From Bradyrhizobium sp. (lineage in GTDB: Bacteria; Pseudomonadota; Alphaproteobacteria; Rhizobiales; Xanthobacteraceae), in the NCBI RefSeq assembly GCF_016219575.1, contig NZ_JACRMG010000009.1, positions 496,001 through 560,000 on the forward strand: a DNA stretch of 64,000 bases. Direction: 5' to 3'. Under the pieces are notes generated by a model. That model was not told the origin of the DNA. It searched no databases and saw nothing but the letters and a program-made list of their open reading frames with translations. Shown here one piece after another: positions 37,181 to 46,017 of the stretch. The position numbers and the translations under genes are program-made. Every line of letters begins with the position of its first letter. Positions within the stretch are counted from its first letter, which is position 1.

Positions 37181-38218
37181 ATGACCAAGTACAAGCTCGA
37201 GTATATCTGGCTTGACGGATATACGCCGACACCGAACCTGCGCGGCAAGACGCAGATCAAGGAATTCGCTTCGTTCCCGACGCTCGATCAGCTCCCGCTG
37301 TGGGGCTTTGACGGCTCCTCGACGAATCAGGCCGAAGGCCACAGCTCCGACTGCGTGCTGAAGCCCGTTGCGGTCTATCCCGACGGCGCGCGCACCAACG
37401 GCGTGCTGGTCATGTGCGAAGTCATGATGCCCGACGGCAAGACCCCGCATGCGTCGAACACCCGCGCCACCATCCTCGACGATGCCGATGCGTGGTTCGG
37501 CTTCGAGCAGGAATATTTCTTCTACAAGGACGGCCGTCCGCTCGGCTTCCCCGAATACGGCTATCCCGCACCGCAGGGCCCGTACTACACCGGCGTCGGC
37601 TACAGGTTCGTCGGCGACGTCGCCCGCAAGATGGTGGAAGAGCATCTCGACCTCTGTCTCCATGCCGGCATCAACCACGAAGGCATCAACGCCGAAGTGG
37701 CCAAGGGCCAGTGGGAATTCCAGATCTTCGGCAAGGGCTCGCGCACCGCGGCCGACCAGATGTGGATCGCACGCTACCTGATGCTGCGCCTGACCGAGAA
37801 GTACGGCATCGACATCGAATTCCACTGCAAGCCGCTCGGCGACACCGACTGGAACGGCTCGGGCATGCACGCCAACTTCTCGACCAAGTACATGCGCGAA
37901 GTGGGCGGCAAGGAGTACTTCGAGAAGCTGATGGGCGCCTTCGAGAAGAACCTCATGGACCACATCGCCGTCTACGGTCCGGACAACGACAAGCGCCTGA
38001 CCGGCAAGCACGAGACCGCTCCCTGGAACAAGTTCAGCTATGGCATCGCTGACCGCGGCGCCTCGATCCGCGTGCCGCACTCCTTCGCCAACAACGGTTA
38101 CAAGGGTTATCTCGAAGACCGCCGCCCGAACTCGCAGGGCGACCCCTACGCCATCGCTTCGCAGATCCTGAAGACGATCTCCGAAGTGCCGACGGCAGCC
38201 AAGTCGGCGGCCGCCTAA
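37181..38218 (+). CDS. glnII: Glutamine synthetase type II (eukaryotic-like)
   Basis: 345 residues, the short GSII length, unlike the 470-residue GlnA. Makes glutamine from glutamate, ammonia and ATP. Motifs: beta-grasp start YIWLDGYTPTPNLRGKTQI, LWGFDGSST, WFGFEQEYFFYKDGRP (metal Glu), NHEGINAEVAKGQWEF and ASIRVPHSFANNGYKGYLED. GSII has no adenylylation Tyr. AGGAAG is 6 bases ahead of the ATG, and a sigma-54 promoter lies upstream, so it is expressed on nitrogen limitation. In symbiotic rhizobia it assimilates ammonia. Confidence 0.98.
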   Translation: MTKYKLEYIWLDGYTPTPNLRGKTQIKEFASFPTLDQLPLWGFDGSSTNQAEGHSSDCVLKPVAVYPDGARTNGVLVMCEVMMPDGKTPHASNTRATILDDADAWFGFEQEYFFYKDGRPLGFPEYGYPAPQGPYYTGVGYRFVGDVARKMVEEHLDLCLHAGINHEGINAEVAKGQWEFQIFGKGSRTAADQMWIARYLMLRLTEKYGIDIEFHCKPLGDTDWNGSGMHANFSTKYMREVGGKEYFEKLMGAFEKNLMDHIAVYGPDNDKRLTGKHETAPWNKFSYGIADRGASIRVPHSFANNGYKGYLEDRRPNSQGDPYAIASQILKTISEVPTAAKSAAA

Positions 38219-38260
38219 GAGAACGACACGGACCGGGGCGGGGGCTCCCGGGACGCAGGA

Positions 38261-38290
38261 TGATCCGCCAGGGATACCCTTGGCGGATCA
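38261..38290. terminator. Terminator hairpin after glnII
   Basis: TGATCCGCCAGGG, loop ATAC, CCTTGGCGGATCA: 13-bp stem with one mismatch, 43 bases beyond the glnII stop; followed by TTGCGTTTTGG. Confidence 0.75.
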
Positions 38291-38375
38291 TTGCGTTTTG
38301 GCGGCATCGCGCGCTTTTGTGACAGCGCAAGCCGTTTCCCCCTTGGTCTAACCGCGCTATGTACGGTTGTGCCGG

Positions 38376-38430
38376 AGCATGATCCGGAAAGCGTGAAGCG
38401 GTTTTTCGAAGAGAGCATGCTCAAGACAAA
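38376..38430. repeat. Palindromic repeat (GAGCATGATCCGGAAA family), copy 1
   Basis: GAGCATGATCCGGAAAGCG, GAAGCGGTTTTTCGAA, and GAGCATGCTCAAG. Near-identical words occur at 51592-51640. The ends are complementary, so it folds into a hairpin. It is a dispersed repeat well known by eye in Bradyrhizobiales genomes and sits just upstream of one GrlR-like gene; the other copy sits just downstream of its paralogue. Confidence 0.8.
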
Positions 38431-38481
38431 GGGGTAAAGCGCGATCACGATCGCGCTTTGGGATTGCCGGGGACACGGCAG

Positions 38482-39186
38482 GTGTTTGGGGGATTTTATA
38501 CCGTCAGGTTTCAGCTCAACGATGCGGTGGGCCGCAGCGTGATGTATGTGCATGGCGGCAAGCTGCTCGGCGGCAATTCGGCCTTCGCCCATATCGGCAG
38601 CTACGAAGCGAACGGCGACGACGTCGACATCGAGGTCAAGACCGTCCGCCACAATCCCGATCCGAACTACCGCGCCATGGCCGGCACCGACGACGCCACG
38701 CTGATCGCGAAGGGTCGGCCGGACGGCGAGCGTTATCGCTTCCGGGGCGCGTTGAAGGAATTGCCCGGCGCCGTATTCCAGTCGGTGATGACGCCGGTTG
38801 CGGAGGAGGCGGTGCCGATCGCCGGCGGTGTCGGCGAGGGCGGCATCGTCAACGGGCTCTATTCCATTCACGTGCGCATGCTCGACGGCGTCGAGGGCGG
38901 CCTCACCGGCGTGATGCTGCTCAATAACGGCCGCATCCTCGGCGGCGACGCATCGTTCTATTATCTCGGCACCTATACTTCCGAGAACGGCCGCTGGAAG
39001 GGACAGATCCTCAACCAGGAGCACACGCCGTCGGTGAGAGAAAACCCGGTGTTCGGCGGCCATGAAGTCGGCATCGGATTTTCCGGCACCTGCGACGGGC
39101 GGGGCGCGCTGGTGGAGGCGACCGCGCTCGCCGGCAAGCGCAGCCTGCGCCTCACCGCGGTGCTCAAACTGATGCGGCAGGCTTGA
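38482..39186 (+). CDS. Tandem GrlR-like domain protein, copy A
   Basis: 234 residues from GTG. Two similar halves: residues 4-90 (GGFYTVRFQLNDAVGRSVMY, then GKLLGGNSAFAHIGSY) and 130-234 (NGLYSIHVRMLDGVEGGLTG, then GRILGGDASFYYLGTY). Each resembles the beta-barrel of GrlR, the repressor of the enteropathogenic LEE locus, in the strand-turn G(K/R)(L/I)LGG pattern. Here there is no type III secretion locus, so the ligand or partner is unknown. A paralogue of the same design is at 50884-51591. No signal peptide. Confidence 0.75.
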   Translation: MFGGFYTVRFQLNDAVGRSVMYVHGGKLLGGNSAFAHIGSYEANGDDVDIEVKTVRHNPDPNYRAMAGTDDATLIAKGRPDGERYRFRGALKELPGAVFQSVMTPVAEEAVPIAGGVGEGGIVNGLYSIHVRMLDGVEGGLTGVMLLNNGRILGGDASFYYLGTYTSENGRWKGQILNQEHTPSVRENPVFGGHEVGIGFSGTCDGRGALVEATALAGKRSLRLTAVLKLMRQA

Positions 39187-39191
39187 CGGCG

Positions 39192-39875
39192 ATGGAAAGC
39201 ATTCGCGTGCTCTCGACACTGGCGGTGAAGGGCGCCTTCGCCGAACTCGCGGCGCGTTTTCAGGCGGCCGGCGGCGCCCGGATCGAAGCCGATTTCGCGC
39301 CGACGCTGGCGCTGCTGGATCGCCTGCGCCGCGGCGAGGCGGCCGACGTCGTCATCCTCACCCGCGAGGGGCTGAGCGAAATGCTCGGGGAGCACCGCGT
39401 GGCGGCGGTAAGCTATGTCGATATCGCAAGATCCTGGGTCGGCATCGCGGTGAAGGCCGGCCGCGCGCATCCCGACATCTCGACCGAAGCCGCGCTGCGC
39501 ACCGCGCTTGTCCGGGCCCGGGCGGTGGCCTATTCGCGCATCGGCGCCAGCGGCATCCTGTTCGCGGAGCTGATCGCCCGGCTCGGGATCGCCCACCTCG
39601 TTGACGCGCATGCCGTCGTCGTTCCGTCCGGCCTCACTGCCGAGCGGCTCCTGACCGACGAGGCCGACCTTGCCGTGCAGCAGATCAGCGAGCTCAAGCA
39701 GGTTGCCGGGGTAGAGATCGTTGGCCCGATCCCGCGCGAGCTGCAGGTGCCCGCCGTCTTTTCGGCCGGTTGCATGCTGGCCACGGAGAACGTGGTTCCG
39801 GCGGAGCGATTCCTGAAATTCCTGCGCTCGGGCGAGGCCATTTCCGTGCTCCGCGAGGCGGGGCTCGAGCCTTGA
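39192..39875 (+). CDS. ModA-like substrate-binding-fold protein without signal peptide
   Basis: 227 residues of class II periplasmic-binding fold: MESIRVLSTLAVKGAFAELA (usual start, but without leader), AADVVILTREGLSEM, and ARAVAYSRIGASGILFAELI match the molybdate/tungstate-binding and extracellular-solute families. No signal peptide or lipobox, and no ABC genes nearby. It begins 5 bases after the GrlR-like stop, suggesting an operon with it and with the Sel1 gene downstream. Probably a cytoplasmic ligand sensor or a truncated paralogue. Confidence 0.8.
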   Translation: MESIRVLSTLAVKGAFAELAARFQAAGGARIEADFAPTLALLDRLRRGEAADVVILTREGLSEMLGEHRVAAVSYVDIARSWVGIAVKAGRAHPDISTEAALRTALVRARAVAYSRIGASGILFAELIARLGIAHLVDAHAVVVPSGLTAERLLTDEADLAVQQISELKQVAGVEIVGPIPRELQVPAVFSAGCMLATENVVPAERFLKFLRSGEAISVLREAGLEP

Positions 39876-39907
39876 ATTTGCCGGCGCCACGACGCAACCT
39901 CGGCCGC

Positions 39908-40735
39908 ATGAGGCGGCTCTTTCGACAAGTGTTGCTCGGTGCAATCGCGGCGCTTGCGGCGCCTGTGTCCGTGCATGCGCAATCGGCCGATCTCGTGCTG
40001 TGCGACCGCCTCGCCGCCGATCCCTCCGATCCCGACAAGCCCGCCGACGTCAGGGGTGTGAGCGAGGTCGCCGCGGCCGACATCGCGACCGCCCTCAAAT
40101 ATTGCGCCGTCGCCGGCAAGTCGCAGCGGCGGGCGATGTACCAGCTCGGCCGGGCCTATGCCGCCAACCGGCAGATGACCGAAGCGCTCGCCGCCTGGCG
40201 CAAGGCCGCCGACAAGGGTTCGTCGTCGGCGATGGTCGAGCTCGGCGTCGCCTATGGCACCGGCAACGGCGTGGCGCAGGACGATGCGCAGGCACGCAAG
40301 CTGTTCGAGCGCGCGGCGGAGGCCGGCAATCCCCGCGGCGTCTCCAATCTTGCGGCGCTCGGCGGCGGCGGGGCGCCAGCCGATCCCGCGCGCTCGCGCG
40401 AACTGCTCGGCCGCGCGGCGGAGACCAATGCGGAAGCGCAATATCAACTCGGCATCATGCTGTCGGAAGGCAGCGGCGGCGAGAGGGACGACGTCAAGGC
40501 GCGCGCGATGTTCGAGAAGGCGGCGGCGCAAAACCATCCGGCCGCGCTGGAGCGCATGGGCGCCTTCGCCGCCGAAGGCCGCGGCGGCCCGAAGGATTCC
40601 TCCGCCGCAAAATCTTATTACGAGCGGGCCGCCGCGCTCGGCGACGAGGACGCGAAAAAAGCACTGGAGAAGCTGCGCTGTCCCTATGTGATCAAGGACA
40701 AGCGCGGCGGCGTCGTATCGACGCTGTGCTTCTGA
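39908..40735 (+). CDS. Secreted Sel1-repeat protein
   Basis: 275 residues. Signal peptide MRRLFRQVLLGAIAALAAPV to VHAQS. About five Sel1-like repeats (residues 65-250) with pairs such as AMYQLGRAYAANRQMTEALA, AMVELGVAYGTGNGVAQDDA and AQYQLGIMLSEGSGG. Sel1 repeats fold as helical scaffolds for protein-protein contact, often in the envelope. Cys residues near both ends (LCDRLA, LRCPYV, STLCF) may be oxidised. Overlaps no neighbour. Confidence 0.9.
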   Translation: MRRLFRQVLLGAIAALAAPVSVHAQSADLVLCDRLAADPSDPDKPADVRGVSEVAAADIATALKYCAVAGKSQRRAMYQLGRAYAANRQMTEALAAWRKAADKGSSSAMVELGVAYGTGNGVAQDDAQARKLFERAAEAGNPRGVSNLAALGGGGAPADPARSRELLGRAAETNAEAQYQLGIMLSEGSGGERDDVKARAMFEKAAAQNHPAALERMGAFAAEGRGGPKDSSAAKSYYERAAALGDEDAKKALEKLRCPYVIKDKRGGVVSTLCF

Positions 40736-41042
40736 GACGCTGGTCGCGTCAGCTGTTGTAACGAATTCCTGCCGCAGTCATCCCCGGCGCTGGGAAATGC
40801 CGGATTCTTGTTGGTTCCATCCGAACTATATTGCCAATCCTTCGTGCGGAATTCCGGCTTCTACTTTAGCCGGGGCCGCGGCCGGGCGGGCGGCAAGATG
40901 GGCCTTGTTGCCCTTGCATCCTTTTGCAAAGTATGGGTGATATGCGAAATCCGCGTGGCTCGACGGTTCCAAGAGGCTGTCGGGACAATGCGGCGCGAAC
41001 GAACGCGCCCGGCGTGTTGCGGATGGAGGGAGAAGAAGGGGC
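40736..41042. other. 307-base intergenic region ahead of the acyl-CoA ligase operon
   Basis: No gene recognised. The only shape seen is the GGATGGAGGGAGAAGAAGG ribosome-site-rich stretch before the ATG at 41043. A promoter must lie here; I do not see a convincing -35/-10 pair. Confidence 0.4.
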
Positions 41043-43013
41043 ATGTCCGCGGGCGGACCGTTGAATACGTTCCCCAAGCTGCTGCGGCGAAACGCCTCGC
41101 AGTTCGGAAGTCATGCCGCGATCCGGCACAAGGATCTGGGCATCTGGCAGACCTGGACCTGGGCACAGGTGCTGGAGATTGTGCGCGCCTATGCGGCCGG
41201 CTTGCAACGGCTCGGCCTCAAGCAAGGCGACACCATCGCCATTGTCGGCTCCAACCGTCCGAAACTGTACTGGACCGTGATGGCCGCGCAGATGGTCCGC
41301 GCGATTCCGGTGCCGGTTTATTCGGACGCCGTAGCCGATGAATTGTCCTATGTGCTCGGCCATGCCGACGTGAAGTTCGTCGCGGCGCAAGATCAGGAAC
41401 AGGTCGACAAGGTGCTCTCCGTGCAAGAGCGCGTGCCGCACCTGCAGAAGATCATCTACGACGAGCACCGCGGGATGCGCGACTACGACCATGCCCGCCT
41501 GGTGAAGATCGACGACGTGATTGCCGATGGCCGCGCGGCGCTCGCCGGCGACAGCTCGCTTGCCGCGAAGCTCGATGCGCTGATCGATGCCGGCGAGGGG
41601 GCCGACACCTCGATCATCCTCTACACATCGGGAACGACCGGCGCCTCGAAGGGCGTGATGCTGTCGGCCGAAAGATGTATCGAGGCCGCGACCGACACCG
41701 CGAAATTCGACAAGCTGACCGAAAACGACGTGGCGCTGGCCTATCTGCCGCTCGCCTGGGTAGGCGACCACTATCTGAACTACGCGCAGGGGATCGTTGC
41801 GGGCTTCTGCATGGCCTGTCCCGAAGGTCCCCAGACCGTGGAACAGGACCTGCGCGAGATCGGGCCGACCTTCTACTTCGCCCCGCCGCGCGTGTTCGAA
41901 ACGATGCTGACCCGGCTGATGATCCGCATGGAGGATGCCGCGGCGGTCAAGCGCAGCATGTTCCACTATTTCCTTGCGATCGCGCGCAGGCACGGCGAGG
42001 CGATCCTCACCGGCAAGCCGGTACCGCTGTCGGGGCGCCTGCTTTATGCGATCGGCAGCCTGCTGGTCTACGAGCCGCTGAAGAACGTCCTTGGCCTGTC
42101 GCGGGTGCGGGTCGCCTACACTGCGGGCGAGGCGATTGGTCCCGATCTGTTCGTATTCTTCCGCTCCATCGGGCTGAACCTGAAGCAGCTTTACGGACAG
42201 ACCGAGGCGTTTCTCTACGTGACCTGCCAGCCGGACGGCGAAATCTTTGCCGATACCGTCGGCCCGCCGGCGCCCCACGTGGACATCCGCATCGCGGAGA
42301 GCGGCGAGGTGCAGTTCAAGTCGCCGGGCATGTTCGTGCAGTATTTCAGGGATGAGGCGAAGACCGCCGAGACGCTGACGCCGGACGGCTATGTGAAGAC
42401 GGGCGACGCCGGCTTCTTCGATGAAAAGACCGGGCACCTGAAGATCATCGACCGCGCCAAGGACGTCGGACGGCTGAAGGACGGCACGATGTTCGCACCG
42501 AAATATCTGGAGAACCGGCTGAAGTTCTATCCCAACATCAAGGAAGCGGTCACCTTCGGCGACGGGCGCGACTTCGTCAGCGCGATGATCAACATCGATC
42601 CCACTGCCGTGAGCAACTGGGCAGAGCGCAACAACGTCGCCTACGGCTCGTATCAGGAACTGGCGAGCCATCCACAGGTCTACGAGATGGTCGCAAGGGA
42701 CATCGCCGAAATGAATGCATCGCTCGCCCAGGAAAAGGTGATGGCCGGCGCGCAGGTGCGGCGCTTCCTGATCCTGCACAAGGAGCTTGATGCCGACGAC
42801 GGCGAACTGACGCGCACGCTGAAGGTGCGCCGCGGCTTCGTTGCCGACCGCTACGCCGCGTTGCTGAGCGCATTCTACAACGGCTCGAAGGAGGCCGATA
42901 TCTCCACCGAAGTCACCTTCGAGGACGGGCGCAAGGGACGGATGTCGGCCCGGCTGAAAATTCACGATCTGCCGACGACGCAGGTCGCGTCGGGCCTGGA
43001 GAAGGCGGCATGA
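41043..43013 (+). CDS. AMP-binding long-chain acyl-CoA (or aryl-CoA) ligase
   Basis: 656 residues, ANL superfamily. The P-loop ILYTSGTTGASKGVML (about 193-208), A5-type motif YGQTEAFLY, A7 GYVKTGDAGFF, and A10 Lys in TRTLKVRRGF are all present. Activates a fatty or aromatic carboxylate to its CoA ester in the cytoplasm. Its stop overlaps the livG-type ATG (ATGA), so the ligase is the first gene of a transporter operon, suggesting that the imported ligand is a carboxylic acid that is activated on arrival. GGAGGGAGAAGAAGG precedes the ATG. Confidence 0.94.
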   Translation: MSAGGPLNTFPKLLRRNASQFGSHAAIRHKDLGIWQTWTWAQVLEIVRAYAAGLQRLGLKQGDTIAIVGSNRPKLYWTVMAAQMVRAIPVPVYSDAVADELSYVLGHADVKFVAAQDQEQVDKVLSVQERVPHLQKIIYDEHRGMRDYDHARLVKIDDVIADGRAALAGDSSLAAKLDALIDAGEGADTSIILYTSGTTGASKGVMLSAERCIEAATDTAKFDKLTENDVALAYLPLAWVGDHYLNYAQGIVAGFCMACPEGPQTVEQDLREIGPTFYFAPPRVFETMLTRLMIRMEDAAAVKRSMFHYFLAIARRHGEAILTGKPVPLSGRLLYAIGSLLVYEPLKNVLGLSRVRVAYTAGEAIGPDLFVFFRSIGLNLKQLYGQTEAFLYVTCQPDGEIFADTVGPPAPHVDIRIAESGEVQFKSPGMFVQYFRDEAKTAETLTPDGYVKTGDAGFFDEKTGHLKIIDRAKDVGRLKDGTMFAPKYLENRLKFYPNIKEAVTFGDGRDFVSAMINIDPTAVSNWAERNNVAYGSYQELASHPQVYEMVARDIAEMNASLAQEKVMAGAQVRRFLILHKELDADDGELTRTLKVRRGFVADRYAALLSAFYNGSKEADISTEVTFEDGRKGRMSARLKIHDLPTTQVASGLEKAA

Positions 43014-43795
43014 GGTCACCCGACGTGCAGGAGGTGCTGCTCAGCGTCGAGGGCGTTTCGCTCGCCTTTGGCGGCGTGAAGGCGCTGACCGGCGTCTCGT
43101 TCGACGTGCGCAAGGGCGAAATCCGCGCGATCATCGGCCCAAATGGCGCCGGCAAGACGTCGATGCTGAATGTCATCAACGGTTTCTATCATCCGAACCA
43201 GGGCTCGATCACCTTCAAGGGCCAGACTCGCGCGCGCATGCGCCCGTTCGAGGCCTCGCGCGGCGGCATCGCCCGCACGTTCCAGAACGTCGCCCTGTTC
43301 AAGGGCATGAGCGCGCTCGACAACATCATGGCCGGGCGGACGCTGAAGATGCGCTACGGCCTGTTCTGGCAGGCGCTGCGGTTTGGCCCGGCGCAGCGCG
43401 AGGAGGTCGAGCATCGCCACCGCGTCGAGGAGATCATCGACTTTCTCGAAATCCAGGCTATCCGCAAGGTGCCGGTGGCGCGGCTTCCCTACGGATTGCA
43501 GAAGCGCGTCGAACTCGGCCGCGCGCTCGCCATGGAGCCGGACCTGTTGCTGCTCGATGAGCCGATGGCGGGCATGAACCTCGAAGAGAAGGAGGACATG
43601 TCGCGCTTCATCATCGAGGTGAACGATCACTACGGCACGACCATCGCGCTGATCGAGCACGACATGGGTGTGGTGATGGACCTGTCGAACCGGGTCGTGG
43701 TGCTGGATCACGGCGTAAAGATCGCCGACGGCACACCGGACCAGGTGAAGAGGGATCAGGCGGTGATCGACGCCTATCTCGGCGTGGCGCACTGA
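43010..43795 (+). CDS. Branched-chain amino acid-type ABC transporter ATP-binding protein (LivG-like)
   Basis: 261 residues. Walker A GPNGAGKTS, signature region RLPYGLQKRVELGRAL, Walker B LLLLDEPMAGMN, and switch His in LIEHDMGVVMD. Uses ATP to drive uptake with the partner LivF-like protein. The first codon overlaps the ligase stop. Confidence 0.95.
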   Translation: MRSPDVQEVLLSVEGVSLAFGGVKALTGVSFDVRKGEIRAIIGPNGAGKTSMLNVINGFYHPNQGSITFKGQTRARMRPFEASRGGIARTFQNVALFKGMSALDNIMAGRTLKMRYGLFWQALRFGPAQREEVEHRHRVEEIIDFLEIQAIRKVPVARLPYGLQKRVELGRALAMEPDLLLLDEPMAGMNLEEKEDMSRFIIEVNDHYGTTIALIEHDMGVVMDLSNRVVVLDHGVKIADGTPDQVKRDQAVIDAYLGVAH

Positions 43796-43822
43796 CGACA
43801 AGGTGCATTTGAGGAGAGTTGC

Positions 43823-44752
43823 TTGGTTCTGTTCGGACAATTCCTCGAGATCCTGATCGGCGGTCTGCTGTCGGGCGTGCTCTATTCGCTGGTCGCGCTC
43901 GGCTTCGTGCTTATCTTCAAGGCTTCCGGCGTGTTCAATTTCGCGCAGGGCGCGATGGTGCTGCTGGCCGGCCTCGCGCTGGTGCGCTCGCTCGACCTCC
44001 TGGTTGCGAATGGATTTCCGTTCTGGACCGCGATTATCCTCGGGCTCGTGTTCGCGGGCATCATCATGGCGGTGACGGCCTGGCTGGTGGAGCGGTTCGT
44101 GCTCGGGCCGCTGGTCAATCAGGACGGCCTGACCCTGTTCATGTCGACGATCGGCGCGACCTTCGTGCTCGAAGGCGCATCGCAAATGATCTTCGGTTCG
44201 GACGTCTATCCACTGCGGCTGTTTCCGACCGACGCCTGGTTCCTGTTCGAGAGCTCGTTTCCGGGCGGCATCCTGGTCAACAAGCTCGACGTCTGGGGCG
44301 GGCTTATCGCGGGCATCCTCGTCGCAGGTCTCGCCATATTCTTCCAGCGCACCAAGACCGGCCGGGCGCTGCGCGCGGTCGCCGACGATCATGCTGCGGC
44401 CCAGTCGGTCGGCATTCCGATCTCCTGGATCTGGTTCGTGGTGTGGCTGGTCGCAGGTCTGGTCGCGCTGGTGGCGGCGACCGTCTGGGGCACGAAGCTC
44501 GGCGTGCAGTTCTCGATCACGTTCCTGGCGCTGAAGGCGCTGCCGGTGCTGATCATCGGCGGCTTCACCTCGATCCCCGGCGCGATCGTCGGTGGCCTTA
44601 TCGTCGGCGCCGGCGAGAAGCTCGCCGAAGGGTTCCTTGGGCCGCATATCGGCGGCGGCATCGAGTACTGGTTTGCCTATGTGCTGGCGCTGGCCGTGCT
44701 GCTGGTGCGGCCGCAAGGGTTGTTCGGCGAACGCATCATCGAGAGAATCTGA
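43823..44752 (+). CDS. ABC transporter permease (LivH-like)
   Basis: 309 residues, TTG start after GAGGAG. About eight membrane helices. LVALGFVLIFKASGVFNFAQ (residues 24-43) is the LivH hallmark, and AVADDHAAAQSVGIPISWIW the EAA-like coupling loop. Forms the membrane channel with the LivM-like subunit. Confidence 0.95.
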   Translation: MVLFGQFLEILIGGLLSGVLYSLVALGFVLIFKASGVFNFAQGAMVLLAGLALVRSLDLLVANGFPFWTAIILGLVFAGIIMAVTAWLVERFVLGPLVNQDGLTLFMSTIGATFVLEGASQMIFGSDVYPLRLFPTDAWFLFESSFPGGILVNKLDVWGGLIAGILVAGLAIFFQRTKTGRALRAVADDHAAAQSVGIPISWIWFVVWLVAGLVALVAATVWGTKLGVQFSITFLALKALPVLIIGGFTSIPGAIVGGLIVGAGEKLAEGFLGPHIGGGIEYWFAYVLALAVLLVRPQGLFGERIIERI

Positions 44753-44763
44753 GAGGACGTCAC

Positions 44764-45891
44764 GTGTTCTACCGCGAGGCAGGTCAGTTCAAGACGACCT
44801 ATTCCGCCGACATGGCGATCTTCCCGATCCGCCAGGACCGGGTGACGCTCGGCGCGCTGCTGGCGTTTGCCTTCATCGGCGTGCCGCTGCTGAGCTACTT
44901 TCACGTCTGGCCGTTCGGCCAGGACTACCTGCTGCGCGCGATCCTGCTGCCGTTCCTGATCCTCGCGCTGGCGGCGATCGGTGTGAACATCCTGGTCGGC
45001 TACTGCGGACAGATTTCGCTCGGCAGCGGCGCCTTCATGGCGATCGGCGCCTACTCCGCCTACAAGCTCGGCACCGGCGTGCACATTCCGCTCGCGTGGC
45101 TCGGTTTCGATATTTCGATCCCGGCGCTGCCGGTGCTGCCGTCGATCCTGCTCGGCGGATTCATGTCGGCACTCGTCGGCATCCTGTTTGGAGTTCCGTC
45201 ACTGCGCATCAAGGGGCTCTATCTCGCGGTGGCGACGCTTGCAGCGCAGTTCTTTTTCGACTGGGTGTTCCTGCGCGTGCCGTGGTTCACCAACTACGCG
45301 CCGTCCGGCTCGGTCAATGCGCCGGAGCTGAATTTCGTCGGCTGGGTGGTCGATACGCCGATCGAGCGTTATATCCTCTGCCTGATCTTCGTGACGGTGT
45401 TTGCGCTGATGGCGAAGAACCTCGTGCGCGGCAATATCGGCCGGCAGTGGATGGCGATCCGCGACATGGATATCGCGGCCGAGCTGATGGGTATCCGGCC
45501 GCTCTACGCCAAGCTGACCGCGTTCGCCGTCTCGTCCTTCATCATCGGCGTCTCCGGTGCGCTGTGGGCCTTCGTGTACCTTGGTTCGTGGGAACCGCTG
45601 GCGTTCGACATCAACCGTTCGCTGCAACTGCTGTTCATGGTTATCATCGGCGGGCTCGGTTCGATCCTCGGGCCGTTCATCGGCGCGGCATTCATCCTGA
45701 TCCTGCCGATCATGCTGAATTTGGTGCCGAGCGAACTCGGCGTGCCGCTGTCGACCGAGACGATCACTCACCTCGAGTTCATCATCTTCGGTTCGCTGAT
45801 CTGCTATCTTCTGATCAAGGAGCCGCACGGGTTTGCGCGACTGATTTCGCTTGCCAAGGAGAAGCTCAGGCTCTGGCCTTTCCCCTATTGA
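44764..45891 (+). CDS. ABC transporter permease (LivM-like)
   Basis: 375 residues from GTG, 11 bases after LivH. About ten helices; YCGQISLGSGAFMAIGAYSA and AIRDMDIAAELMGIRPLYAK are LivM signatures (the second being the coupling loop). The N-terminal 40 residues are a cytoplasmic extension. A 9-bp hairpin (45911-45939) follows. Confidence 0.95.
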   Translation: MFYREAGQFKTTYSADMAIFPIRQDRVTLGALLAFAFIGVPLLSYFHVWPFGQDYLLRAILLPFLILALAAIGVNILVGYCGQISLGSGAFMAIGAYSAYKLGTGVHIPLAWLGFDISIPALPVLPSILLGGFMSALVGILFGVPSLRIKGLYLAVATLAAQFFFDWVFLRVPWFTNYAPSGSVNAPELNFVGWVVDTPIERYILCLIFVTVFALMAKNLVRGNIGRQWMAIRDMDIAAELMGIRPLYAKLTAFAVSSFIIGVSGALWAFVYLGSWEPLAFDINRSLQLLFMVIIGGLGSILGPFIGAAFILILPIMLNLVPSELGVPLSTETITHLEFIIFGSLICYLLIKEPHGFARLISLAKEKLRLWPFPY

Positions 45892-45910
45892 GCCAGAAGG
45901 ACTAGGGCGG

Positions 45911-45939
45911 AAAGGTCGCAACGCGGAGCGGCGACCTTT
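45911..45939. terminator. Hairpin between permease and binding-protein genes
   Basis: AAAGGTCGC, 11-base loop, GCGACCTTT. It sits in the 126-base gap before the binding protein. It may partly stop transcription or protect upstream mRNA; there is no strong T-run, so partial action is likely. Confidence 0.55.
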
Positions 45940-46017
45940 GGCCTAAGATGAGTTGTTCAGGTCCGCAGAGTGAAATGCCACGGCAGCTAAGCCGGGCCGA
46001 ATGAGGAGGAAGTCGCG

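Noticed and set aside
40866..43019. 717-codon minus-strand frame opposite the acyl-CoA ligase
   Set aside because: Antisense shadow; the plus strand has all ANL motifs.
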